A stretch of 21,164 nt of DNA, from NCBI GenBank assembly GCA_010014835.2, contig JAAAKB020147351.1, positions 1 through 21,164 on the forward strand, read 5' to 3'. A program made the translations under genes and the position numbers. Positions 9,550 through 19,771 of the stretch are shown here, piece by piece (within the stretch, counting starts at the first letter, position 1; every line of letters starts with the position of its first letter). This stretch comes from Apostichopus leukothele. Taxonomy: Eukaryota; Echinodermata; Holothuroidea; Aspidochirotida; Stichopodidae. The notes beneath the pieces are model-generated. The model was given only the letters and a program-made list of their open reading frames with translations, had not been told where the DNA came from and searched no databases.

Positions 9550-9584
9550 AGGGATCTATCGTTCGAAGACACTAAGACAATCAT
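9550..9584 (-). CDS. Candidate first coding exon of the caspase
   Basis: On the minus strand an ATG at 9584-9582 opens a short frame (MIVLVSSNDRSL) that runs into a strong donor, GTAAGA, starting at 9549. The exon ends with two bases of a codon, and the next exon (acceptor AG at 9447-9446) begins with the third, so the frame joins as RSL-SQIHMDLGYDM. The intron would be 104 bp. The resulting prodomain is about 20 residues, which fits short-prodomain executioner caspases. Against it: the ATG context is poor, the frame is open further upstream to about 9630, and a GTAAG with matching phase can occur by chance in this distance. A more distant 5' exon is equally possible. Confidence 0.35.
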
Positions 9585-9659
9585 GAGGTTTATGAATGGA
9601 GAGATTAACCGGATACCGTACTTATATTTTAATACTTAAGCAAGCTGTTGTTCAGTAAA

Positions 9660-10340
9660 TAGGCCTATTGTTGTCAGGGTATCGATACCAGCTTGTTTAC
9701 AGTGAGGCAAACAAACTTGGTTTCGAAAGTTTATACCATTTATCACTCTTCGTGTCCTGGGGCAAACAACCAAAGACATTGCAGAAACCCTCGTCATGTT
9801 ATACATCAATTGTCTTTCGGAACCTTGCATCACTTAACAAAGAGATAATGACACTTATGAAAGGGCTCAACAAAGGAAACTTCATGAACCTTCGAGGAGC
9901 GTCTCACAATCACCAAAAGACATTTTAGAAGTGGCTGTCAGGCTAGAAAATGGTCTTTCGTTCTCCGAGGACGTTAACACTGACTGCGTCAAATGACATA
10001 GCTGCCATAGTTGCCAAATGAAGCATTTATTTCCATCCAAACAACTTCAAGTATACGAAAACTAAAACCTTCCACATGACAATGTTAAAAGCATCGTCAC
10101 ATTTCAGTAAACGCCCCACTCTACAGAAAATCCTTCGTACGGGTCTTAGCCGAATCCTGCGTATTGTACAACGGATACGTACGATCACTATATACGCCAA
10201 CGTGCGCGTTGATTTACACAAGTGTGACCCGAGCTTTACACTCACGGTTCATCCCCAAGTATTGGCCTCTTTTTAAACTTAAATACGTACTTGTTATCAG
10301 CTTCAGCCATGTTGTCAGGGTACCACAAATGCACAGGAAA
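9660..10340. other. Unidentified coding-like block
   Basis: Less AT-rich than its surroundings, with long open frames. On the plus strand, 9668-9928 is fully open. A second frame, 9706-9996, has only one internal stop and reads like protein: LGQTTKDIAETLVMLYINCL, then SQSPKDILEVAVRLENGLSF and SEDVNTDCVK. Further open frames cover 10027-10276 on both strands. I recognise no family, and the overlap of several open frames means composition alone may explain them. It could be a decayed transposon or an exon of an unknown gene. Confidence 0.3.
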
Positions 10341-10550
10341 AACAGATTTGTGTTGTAATTCCTCGTGATCTGTTTGAAAAGACAAAATAAGAAAATAATG
10401 TAAGACACCTTAAGCGGAGTTCCTTAATTAATTTTTTTTCACATTTTTGAGTGGTTATGTCCTTTGATATTTATACAATAGGCCACTCTTTTGGTTGTAA
10501 TTTGAATATGTCCAGCTAATTAATTTGATATAATGAAATTATGTTCGCAT

Positions 10551-10646
10551 ACAACTAAGTTTTAAACATCAATTTCACCATTCGAGATGGAAAGATTTGT
10601 TACAACTAAGTTTTCATACACGAAGGGAAATTTAATCATCAATTTA
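10551..10646 (+). repeat. Short direct repeat
   Basis: ACAACTAAGTTTT followed by ATCAATTT occurs at 10551-10577 and again, more widely spaced, at 10601-10645. Confidence 0.5.
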
Positions 10647-11690
10647 GCCCACTGATATGACTAACAACCGGGTGAAGACCCTCGGGTTGATCTTATTGCA
10701 GTGTATATGGCATTTAAACACCATTAATTTCCTGTTTACAACAAAATACCCTTTAATCAAATTTGGCCAAGAATCATTTACATTTTTCGTGACACACAGA
10801 GTACTTTACACCACACTTGACAACCGTCATCATTTGTATCAGCTGAAATTATACAGAAAGGGGTGATGTATAGACATACCAAATGGTTTACGTATAAACT
10901 AGGTATACTGGCAAGAACTTTTATTTCAATTTTTTTGACCTTTTACTTACCTCTTCCGCCTCCCCCCAACCCAACCTGATTATCAAAACGCGGTAATTGC
11001 ACATTTCCATGTTACTATGCCTAACTTGTCAGTGCAATAACATACCAAATCAATTATTTTTCCCACCCAGTTAAAACTATTTTACCTACCCAGTCAATTG
11101 AGCTTGCCTATTTTCAACCCAGTCAATTATTCTAAAGACAAAGTAGGTTAGCTTAATCTAGTCCACCAGTCGTGGTTCCAGTACAACCAAAACTGTATGT
11201 GTGTATGGGTGGGTACGGGGAATTCAAAATTTTCCACCAAATGAGTTAGGAAAGAACCTGAACCTTTTTTAAGGGTAAAGAGATTTACAAAGGTTTGAAA
11301 CAAAGGAGGGGTACTGCACTGGACTCATTGGAGCCGACTCTCATGTAGGGTAGCTAAGAAACATCTACAACTTCGTTGTGGCATCCTCCGTACTCATTGT
11401 GCACAAAATCCAATAGCGGACACGTTGTTTACAGTGTAAACAAGCGTATTGTTTGAACTATAGGCTACCTTATGGTTATACAGAAATCGTATAAGGGTAG
11501 GCCGTGATGTTATGTTTAGACAAGAATCATTCGTAGACTGTTTCCTGCTTACAAATGGGAATAATCTTAAATAAGCTTACTGACTGTTTATTAACACGTA
11601 ACGGAGTTGTTGTTTCCTTTATGGTTGATGTTATTGCCTTCAAACGTTGTTAAGATATCTTGTAGTCCTTGTTTTTCTGGAATGTGGGTC
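10647..11690. other. No gene seen
   Basis: AT-rich stretch with a few short repeats (CCCAGTCAATT at about 11085 and 11119). A forkhead-type inverted repeat lies at 11425-11443. No coding frame resembles a known family. Confidence 0.6.
11425..11443. promoter_or_regulatory. Inverted pair of forkhead-type sites
   Basis: TTGTTTAC-AGT-GTAAACAA is a perfect 8-bp inverted repeat whose arms each match the forkhead (FOX) core GTAAACA. Whether it is used is unknown. It lies about 1.9 kb upstream of the caspase's candidate first exon. Confidence 0.3.
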
Positions 11691-11699
11691 GCAACAATA

Positions 11700-12400
11700 G
11701 CATTCTAAGCCGACCGTGCATTCTGAAGGCTTCGCAAATTACTACAAGTCTACTGCGACCCGATGCGACTCTCCCCGACTATTCGTCGGGAATGAGTTGG
11801 AGACACTCGTGGCTACTTAGTGGCGTCGGCGTCGGATAGTATGTTAGCAGCACACTAGCCTGACCCGACGCGACCCAACAGTTTAATCTCCTGCTCATCG
11901 ATCCATGTGGGGGCCGCCATTTTGACTTTTAGCAGCCGTCACCTGATTTCACGATGCTTCCTTATTAGTTATCCATTAGAAACAGATCGCAGTCGTGTCG
12001 TGGACAGCCGAAACCTGCCACGACCCGACTCAACTGCGACGCGACAGCCCCGACGCCACGACGAATATCAAACATGTATGATTACCCGATTTGGTCACGA
12101 CGAGGACCGGCTGTCTGATCTTGGTCGAGTCGTGAGCAGAATTTTCCGCAAATTGCACCGACCCGACTGCAACCCGACGGATTTTTCGTCACAATCGCGT
12201 CGGGTCGTGGTCGGGTAGGTGCAATATGCGCTTGCCTGTAGTCTAACACACTGGCAATTAGTTCAGTTCCTCATAATGCAACACAAAGTCGAAGCGAAAG
12301 CATTACATTTGAATACCTTAAAGTAACATGTTTACTAGAAATTATGGCAGGCGAAATTGCACCGAACCGACTGCGACCCAAAAGATTTTTTGCAGTCTTA
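11700..12400. mobile_element. CpG-rich inverted-repeat element(s) built on GACCCGAC words
   Basis: An island of CGACCCGAC / GTCGGGTCG words in otherwise AT-rich DNA. A clear hairpin has arms 12148-12179 (GCAAATTGCACCGACCCGAC...) and 12198-12229, which match over 32 positions with a few mismatches. A third, direct copy of the arm is at 12349-12390. Smaller hairpins lie near 11777-11792 (CCCGAC/GTCGGG) and 11991-12029. The open frame 11907-12218 is probably a by-product of the repeat composition. It most resembles a non-autonomous DNA transposon or a nest of such elements; I could not define outer ends or a target-site duplication. Confidence 0.55.
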
Positions 12401-12768
12401 AATTGAGGGTACAAACCACAAAATTAACACACCACAACAAAAATAGAAAAACGATACTTTTCAACAAACAGGAGTCACTTAGTATTTATGACATCTTTCA
12501 GGTCTCCTACAAAACTTCATGCCACAGTCCACTCGGCTCCGTCGCCCGGACTTTTTTCATTACCAAATAACCTCCGGTCCCATAATGTCCGGATAATCCT
12601 GGTTTCAATGGTTCCCTTTGTTTTTGAACGTCACTAACAGACTCCAGCCTCGTGGACAAATTTCATAGGCCTATCTTTGATTGTTGTAGTTTGTCTCCTA
12701 AGAAAGCCTGACACAAACTAACTTTAAACAAAAAAAATAATAATAGCATCATATTTACCTTATCCACT
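12400..12768. other. No gene seen
   Basis: Non-coding between the CpG-rich element and the direct duplication. An open frame to 12570 has no family resemblance. Confidence 0.5.
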
Positions 12769-13025
12769 GCTAGACGTCCTGATTACCTCGCAGTAAATTA
12801 TAGAAATATAAGATATGATCAAATCACAATGCGACGTTCTTGATAATTTGTAGACGTCACTTCGTATAATTAAATTTAACCATGTTTTTGTTGTTGTATG
12901 TACTTTAGCAAGTCGTGCAATATAGCAATGCATACAGCGCTAGAAGTTACACGGAGCTATTAGGCTATTATCAATACTATGAGGAATGTGAAAATTGAAA
13001 AATATTAATGAGGCTTTCCTCTAGT
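12769..13025. repeat. Diverged direct duplication, copy 1
   Basis: Matches 13413-13682 in order: GCAGTAAATTATA, ATGATCAAAT, CTTGATAAT-TGTAG, TTGTTGTTGT, AATATAGCAATG-ATA, ACACGGAGCT, CTATGAGGAATGT and AGGCTTT. Substitutions and indels throughout indicate an old event. Confidence 0.8.
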
Positions 13026-13412
13026 CTATTTTTTTTTAAATATTTAAATATTTGGTACCAACAGATATTGTGATACTTACTAGAATAGATTCCGTCAAAT
13101 ATGCAAAGAGTTTCAATTCACCTTAGGCCCGATCTGGATAATGAATGTAATACAGTTGACTTGTTTATCAAGTAATGTCGTTCCTTGATTCTGCAATCGG
13201 GTATTTCCATCCATCGATCACGGCGTATGATTCTTTATTACTAAACAAGCACCCGTTGCTATTGTATCGTATTTTCTGTTATGACGCATGAACCGTTTTT
13301 CAATAGGACTATTCATGGTTGTACACAATAGTTTGACGAAATCGTATTTAAACAATGAGGGAAAATACGTTGGTTAAATTTTGACAGGACTTTTGTGACA
13401 CCATATTGTCAC

Positions 13413-13682
13413 CTAGACGTTCTGCTAACCTTGCAGTAAATTATAAAATGCAAATATGATCAAATTTTTCCATCTAAATGCAACTCTCTTGATAATCTGT
13501 AGTTGTTATTTTGTATTATAATATTCAACCACGTTTGTTGTTGTCATATTCGGTACTTTGGCAGGTAGTGAAATATAGCAATGTATATAACACTGGTAGC
13601 AACACGGAGCTTTTAGCCTACATGGTTATTTTCAAAACTATGAGGAATGTAAAGATATAATTATTAACAAGGCTTTTCATCT
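13413..13682. repeat. Diverged direct duplication, copy 2
   Basis: Partner of 12769-13025, about 645 bp away, same orientation. No coding content in either copy. Confidence 0.8.
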
Positions 13683-14545
13683 TGCTGCTTAAAGTGGCCA
13701 TGACACGAACATTTCAAGGTCCTATCTTTTGAGGATTCATCTAAGCATGTTCTCTACAACATATCGTCCTCGTGTTCGCGTAGTGGCAAATGTGCACTTT
13801 TGGCGAAATTGAGTTAAATATTGCTCTTACCTACTTCGAGGGTGAAGAATCGGTTAAGCTGGGTTAGAAGTTCTAAAACTGTCTAGTTTTTTAGTTATTT
13901 CTGACTGATTTTTGACGAATGTCCACCTAATGCCCACTCTCGTTTTCACACACTGACGAATTCTTTAGTCATTATAACCACTCAGTAACACAATTTGTCT
14001 AAGGTCCATGGATTTTGCATAACGACGACTATTACCCTTTGGAACAAGCCGAACATAAAAACCATGTCATACTGAATTGAGAACTAACTAACTGCCATTT
14101 GAAAACACCCAGGATTCTGAGAAGGTGATATCTTTATTGTACACCTCGTCTTTTAATTGATTATTGCAGCATTTCATACACGATAGCATAACTCGTGAAA
14201 ACAGAATGGCCAGTGGGTCAACAATAATATACCTGAATAGTAGCCTAGTGTTATATGATTGCAGCACATTCAATGCTTGTATCTGTTGCTCGAGTAGCTA
14301 TAGACAGTAGACTGGAGTAACGCTATTTATCTCTACTGAATCGGTGTAACAGTGTCGGTAAATTTTATTAGAGCTGTGTGTAAATGAGGAAACATGCGGT
14401 GTAAGTCACTGACGGACATTGATGAACATTGTGTAACTCGTATATAAATGATGAATAAATCAAATTTTAATTGTGACCGCGAAGACTGCAATACCTAGAC
14501 CAAGTTTAATTAATTTAAGCCAAGATCCTTGTGATATCCCTAAAT
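13683..14545. other. No gene seen
   Basis: Begins TTAAAGTGGCCATGACACGAA at about 13690, which could be one end of a small DNA element with a TTAA target, but I found no matching inverted end. Nothing else is recognised. Confidence 0.5.
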
Positions 14546-14559
14546 ATCTAAGTCCATTA

Positions 14560-15360
14560 TCTTGCACGGTACGGGAGTAAATTGTTTTTTAAAAGTCGTG
14601 GCATGGAGCTATTTTTGCCAATGTGTAATGTCATAGTGCCACTTGGGATTGTGGGAGTAGGGCATATAATTTAAGTATTTTGGTTTCCTGTCTCCTTTCA
14701 ATGTGAACGTAAACAGTTTAATAAACAAATACCAGTATTATGACAAATTAAAACATGCAAACACCAGCGCAATTCCACTTAAGACTTCCTCCAGTCTTCA
14801 ATTTTATATGTAAAGAAACGTTAAAAGTGTAACATCTCCCTAAAGAAGTACGGTTTCCTTAGCTGTTGGCGGCTTTGCTCATCACGAGCATTACGCTAGC
14901 CTAACTTATAGCTACCTTTATCTGGCTTAGTAATACCTAGTTACCTAGTTGAAGGTCACATACTTTTACATGAAACTTGGGAAGGTACAAGCGTAATTTA
15001 TACTTAAGTATTTACTTTGCTACAAAGGACGAAGAGGGGGGGGGGGGGAGTGCGTTAAGACCGAATTACTAGAAAATCTGTATAGCAACCTTCAGATTTA
15101 ACATAACCTTGGATGTTTTCTTCCACAGGCTAAGAAGTTCAGGATCACAGGGGAAGTTATACCAGACCTTTTGGAAAAAGAAACCAAGTCAGAATATGGA
15201 CACACAAACCAAATGAACATCACCAAACTGATACACCCTTAGATCTGGTTTCCATACATTGGGATTGCTAACCCATAAGGTTGCTCTACATAAGGAAGGA
15301 GAAGGCACTTACTGTTCCAGAACGGAAGTTGCAAGCCACTCGAAGAAACCATGTATTGTA
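14560..15360 (+). repeat. Duplicated segment, copy 2, upstream block
   Basis: Counterpart of 3505-4320 with the same landmarks. A 13-base G run at 15036-15048 is specific to this copy. After a TTTTCTTCCACAG acceptor-like site ending at 15128, an open frame reads AKKFRITGEVIPDLLEK, then ETKSEYGHTNQMN and ITKLIHP, with its stop at 15240-15242: 37 codons, like a terminal exon. Copy 1 has a 1-base shift within it. I do not recognise the peptide. Confidence 0.85.
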
Positions 15361-15384
15361 GATATCAAACGTTTGATTAACCCA

Positions 15385-16615
15385 TGATATTGTGTCTCAT
15401 TTCAATTGTAAGGAAAGAATTATAACAAATGGTCTTTCTCTTGACTTTTCAAATGCGTTTCATACTATCTTGCCAAATCAATTAATGAAGGATCTTTACG
15501 ATTTATCAAAGAAACATGGCTTATTCATTGGCTGGCGCAATTTCTTCAAGGATGGTCTAGACAAGTTAAGTTGGATAAAAGGTTATCGGATATAAAGGTC
15601 GGTGTGCCTTAAAGGGGGGGGGGGTGGGTCTATTATCTGCTACATTATTTACGATATATAGTTATGAAATTAGGTCCAATTCACACATTTCTGTTACAAA
15701 ATATGCCGATGATACTGCTGTATCATGCACAATTCCTAAGAGCTCTGTTGAAACTGACCAATGAAATTATCAATGTTCTGTAAATGACATAGTTCCAACA
15801 TGTGACCGCAAGACTTTATTGCGTAACCCCCAAATTTGACAATAACAACATAAAACATAAAGATCTCATTCTATCAAAATCGCATTGTTTTATCATTGAG
15901 GGATCCGAGGTGGCTAGAACCTCCAAAACTGAGTACTGGGAGAATACATCGACGACAGTGTGACCTTTTCTTGCAACGTATCAAAAGTATTAAGCATTAA
16001 TTAAGTATTAAGTATATTATATAGTATCTAGAATGGCTTACGTTGTGTCTCTCTTTAACGAAAATGCTAAGGAAAATGTTTTCAATACTATTAATCTACC
16101 ACTGTCATATGATTTATGTAGGGCCTGCCTGGTACCATTTAATATTGCAAAAGGCAAAGAAAGAAGAATGAAGTTTCTTAAATACACATCAGCTATATTT
16201 AATTTTGATTACCATAAACATTTAGAGAAAGTAGGCTAAATGCTGCTGCAAGAACTGAGTTTACAAGAATGGCTAACAAGATTTACAGTGATCAGAATCA
16301 CCCTTTGAATACTGTACTAAATAGTTTCCTGCACAAATCGAACAGAAATCCAAGAAATCCCCACAAAATACCGAACATAAGTTTACAGAAACTCTTTATT
16401 TACCGTGCTGCTTGATATATTCCATTCGAGCACTTAGAATGTTTGTTGTAGTCTGTTTGTTAGATCGTATTGTGTCTTAACTTTTGCATGTGTAGATGTA
16501 TTTTATATGATATCCTATCATCTTAACATTTCCCCTCTTTTATATTACTTATTTATCTTGTTGAAGTATTATACTACTCCTCTCTACACTTTTTTTTTAT
16601 GTATACAGGAAGGAA
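15385..16615 (+). mobile_element. LINE (CR1/Jockey-like) reverse transcriptase fragment, copy 2
   Basis: Contains the RT palm. Motif A is LSLDFSNAFHTILPNQL (frame 15392-15595), followed by WRNFFKDGL and WIKGY. Next, in another frame, comes a GVPKGG-like motif B near 15605, and YADDTAV, the catalytic motif C, with YADD at 15702-15713. LGEYIDDSVTFSCN (about 15935-15977), AYVVSLFNENAKENVFN (16036-16086), LNAAARTEF and NHPLNTVLNSFLHKSNRNP (to about 16365) follow in order. These are in the order expected of a non-LTR ORF2 C-terminal half, in at least three frames and with stops, so it is inactive. No endonuclease domain is visible upstream. Confidence 0.85.
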
Positions 16616-16617
16616 AT

Positions 16618-16835
16618 AAAAAAATGGAGCCACATACTATAGTACAACTTGAAAACACTTGCAAAATGGTACAGTTGTTTCCCACTTTTATATGAGTTAT
16701 TCTTAGACTGTTTGTTGTAGTCTGTTTGTTATATCGTTTTATGTATTAACTTTTTCATATTTTTCCATATTTTCGTAGTCTGTGTGCTTAATAAGAGCAA
16801 ATATAATCAAGGTATCATCAAGTATAATCAAATAT
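16618..16835 (+). repeat. Tail of duplicated segment and local duplication
   Basis: 16618-16695 matches 5190-5270. Then TTAGACTGTTTGTTGTAG and TCTGTTTGTTATATCGT (about 16697-16740) repeat the LINE 3' sequence at about 16436-16475, a small secondary duplication. Confidence 0.6.
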
Positions 16836-17330
16836 ACCACAAGCATGCAAATCCCTTGTCTATTTCATACATTGTAGAAAAACGTGGGGTTTCTTTTTAA
16901 AATAAATAAGACCAATGTACCACCCTTTCAGCAGCCGGCTCTCCTTGCCCTCCCTACCCTAACATCCCCCTATCCGACGCCATCCATGTCACCCAAGAAA
17001 AACATACTAAAACACTTCTATCCGCCCATTACTAATACAAATTCCTTGTCTATTCTATACATTGCAACAAAACATGGGCGTTCTTAAAAAAAATAATAAG
17101 ACCAATATGCCACCCCTTTCAACAGCCGGCTCTCGCTGCCCTCTATCCCCCTCCCCTCATCATATCCGACCCCATGCCACCCAAGAAAAACATACTAAAA
17201 CACGTATGTTGATACCTGCGTATATAACCCATGCAAATTCCTTGTCTATTTTATACATTGTAGTAAACCGTGGACGCGTTCTTTTTAAAATCATAAGACT
17301 AATGTACCACCCCTTCGATTATTTTCTTCT
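16836..17330 (+). repeat. Tandem array of a ~190-bp monomer, about 2.5 units
   Basis: The word CAAAT-CCTTGTCTATT starts at 16848, 17038 and 17234, giving periods of 190 and 196. Each unit then has ATACATTG, TTCTTTTTAAAAT, AAGACCAATGTACCACC, CAGCCGGCTCTC and CCCAAGAAAAACATACTAAA; the last unit is cut short after CACCCCTTCGAT. A lone unit lies at 6822-7002. Short open frames across it are composition effects. Confidence 0.9.
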
Positions 17331-18550
17331 ATCCTAAGGTTATTCTACCTAACATGTTTATTCATTTCTCTTTCAGAAAATCAAAGCAAGTGATAAATTG
17401 ACTTACATTTAGAAGTAGAATTTGTCGGTTGTTTTGGTCACTGGCAGTGTGATCAATTGCCACTTTCGTTGTTGTGGTACATTCTTCTATGACGCAGTGT
17501 CTTTCGATCACTAGTGACAATCAAACATAGTTGGGCGTTCATGGCTTCATAAAGGTTTGCACTGCACTATACTTCCTTTTCACGATAACCCATTCAAATA
17601 TAGCAATGGAATTTTCCCTTGCAAAACCCTTGGAGGCTGTTCTTGTCTCGCCGCACGCGAAAACACAAGTCAACTAGAACAACTGTATTTGTATACAAAT
17701 AGCTCACGTGTAATTGTAGTGCAAGGTGAAGGTGAATGTTAGTTGTTGATTTTCAATGGAGGGGTCTTTGTCACTGCAACCCTTTCGAAGTTATTTCGAT
17801 TACGAAAAAGATAGTTGGGCGTTCGGGCCTTTAAGGTAGACCAAAGCTAGGCTATATTTTGTAATGTTTAAAAACAGTACTCTAAGCTAGCATGCGCCTA
17901 CAATATAAGCGAAGAAATGAAGACTAAAACCATGGCATCACAGATTAACCGGACAACCAAGCTGTCAATCACGAATTACGCCGGTTTGGGACGTGAAAGA
18001 CTCGGAACGGTGGTTTTCGCCGAAGGTCTAATGCACGCTCCAGTCTATTAAAAACTGCTTGGTTGATTTCCTGGCCCTGGTTGCCCATCATCCAAAACAC
18101 GTAACATATGCCAACAGGGCCAATCTATGGAAACTAACTATCACTGTTACCCATGCCATTACGGGCAAACGCATCACAATAATAACGTTACAAGTGCCCA
18201 TGTTGCAAGAGCTGATTTAGTACAGATATAACGCCGATCGTTGCAGGTAAATACGATTAACATTCGTGCTTGCAATTTCAACTTGCAGCTGCAACTGCAG
18301 AATGTTGTTAACTCAAATACGTTCAAATATTACCTGTTTGGTTCAATTCGAGAATAACGAACAAAAGTAGGGAATTTTACGTATTATTTTGAAAGAGTAT
18401 GCTACTCAAGGAGTCCTATTTTCTTTACGTGTGCAGAGTTAACTATTCGCCACCATAAATCTTTGCAAATCTGGGTCTGAATGTTTTCCTGCGTAGCCAA
18501 CCTGTAAATTTGAGATTGCTATGAAAAGAGTGTATGTTTAGCTGGCATTC
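17331..18550. other. No firm gene
   Basis: Contains a short duplicated motif AGTTGGGCGTTC at 17529 and 17813. A 40-codon minus-strand frame at 17969-18091 begins MMGNQGQEINQAVFNRLERA and lies about 500 bp inside the NRF1-type site. It could be a first coding exon of something transcribed leftward, but nothing supports it beyond the look of the peptide. Confidence 0.35.
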
Positions 18551-18591
18551 ACCAGCCAGCCATTCACGGGCCAGTAATCCCAATATCTTAG

Positions 18592-18603
18592 CGCGCATGC
18601 GCA
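18592..18603. promoter_or_regulatory. Perfect NRF1-type palindrome
   Basis: CGCGCATGCGCA matches the NRF1 consensus YGCGCAYGCGCR exactly, in an AT-rich setting where such a CpG-rich 12-mer is unexpected. NRF1 sites usually lie close to transcription starts of broadly expressed animal genes. No gene start is assigned on either side; a leftward transcript into the caspase locus is one possibility. Confidence 0.4.
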
Positions 18604-19730
18604 CTAAAATAACATTGCAGAAGTTGTGCTAGCAATGGAAGTTTTTGTACTCATGACTTTCGAGAATAATTTTGACTACTCTTGAATACAACTGACACTA
18701 ATTGGAATTGGTAATTAGTACACATACTCGATACCAGACTACGCATTATACCTGTATCTATTACTTTCTCTTTAATGGTAGAATCATATCACATTCGATA
18801 AGTCAAAAATGATGCAAAACAACATATTATGCAATTTTCTGATATTTCTAGTTTATTGGTAAAGTTTTAAATTCTAAACAAGGATTGTTGGTATACTTAT
18901 TGATATTTATATCTTTTCTTTGCTTTCCACTTAACGCTCTCCACTTTGGTTTTTAGCTACCGTGTAACATAAAAAGATATCATATATATGTTTTCTAATG
19001 ATAACAAATGTATTTATTCATGCCTGCTAATTTTTAAGTCTTTCCCCAACATAGCTAGGCTTCCATTGCCTAATATAGGTTTGCACCACACTGTCCTTTC
19101 ATCCCCGCTCCCCATTCAAATACGCTGCTTTGTACAACTGACTCCCATTGGAAGCCTCCATATAGCCTCAGTTTATACTATGCAGTAATGTGCGGTAGTT
19201 AGTGTATACCATTTGCCGATACACTCACACATACAATTCTTTCCCGTTTGCCAGCATACATTATAAGTCTTTATATATTAATAGCCCTTTCAATGAAACC
19301 GAGCTTGCCGATTGTCACCGTATCATCTGGAAAACCCCTCGCTTGCGAAATTGGTTATGTCTCCTTCAATACACCCCACACCTGGTGTTATTTATGAAAA
19401 GTCTTCCAAGAAAGCAATTTCACGTACTTGCGAGATCAACCGCTTTACAATATTGATGTATTGTACGTGAAAGGAGGCAAATAATTTTACTTATCTACCG
19501 TGGCTCACAGCGGCCATCCAGGTTTTGGCTACACCTTGTAATTGGTTTACATGAGACCATTGCCCATAGCAGAGCTCCATGGTATTGTCTATATATAGTT
19601 ACCGTAGATTTAGTAACAGCATGCCTGCTGTGTTTGTAACGTCCTTTCATTGATGAAGGGTCTCTTCTCATAAATTTGGAAAGAAGGAATAAACCCCGTG
19701 GATCCTTGGAACGGCTAAACAGTGTGTATG
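18604..19730. other. No gene seen
   Basis: AT-rich with scattered short open frames lacking family resemblance. TATATATAG occurs at about 19591-19599, with no associated gene. Confidence 0.5.
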
Positions 19731-19733
19731 CTA

Positions 19734-19759
19734 GGGAGGGAGGGGGATGGAGGAGAGGG
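19734..19759 (+). other. G-rich tract with quadruplex potential
   Basis: GGGAGGGAGGGGG followed ten bases later by GGG: four G-triplets within 26 bases. Confidence 0.4.
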
Positions 19760-19771
19760 CGGTTCTACCAC

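Noticed and set aside
11907-12218. A 103-codon open frame, the longest in the window, rich in Arg, Asp and Pro
   Set aside because: It lies across the GACCCGAC inverted repeats; the residues simply mirror that repeat word, and no domain is recognisable.
16884-17337. Two overlapping plus-strand frames with PPL-STAGSRCP-like repeats
   Set aside because: They arise from the tandem monomer; the reading frame is not kept between units.
18331-18350. GGTTCAATTC resembling a tRNA B box
   Set aside because: No matching A box or cloverleaf around it.
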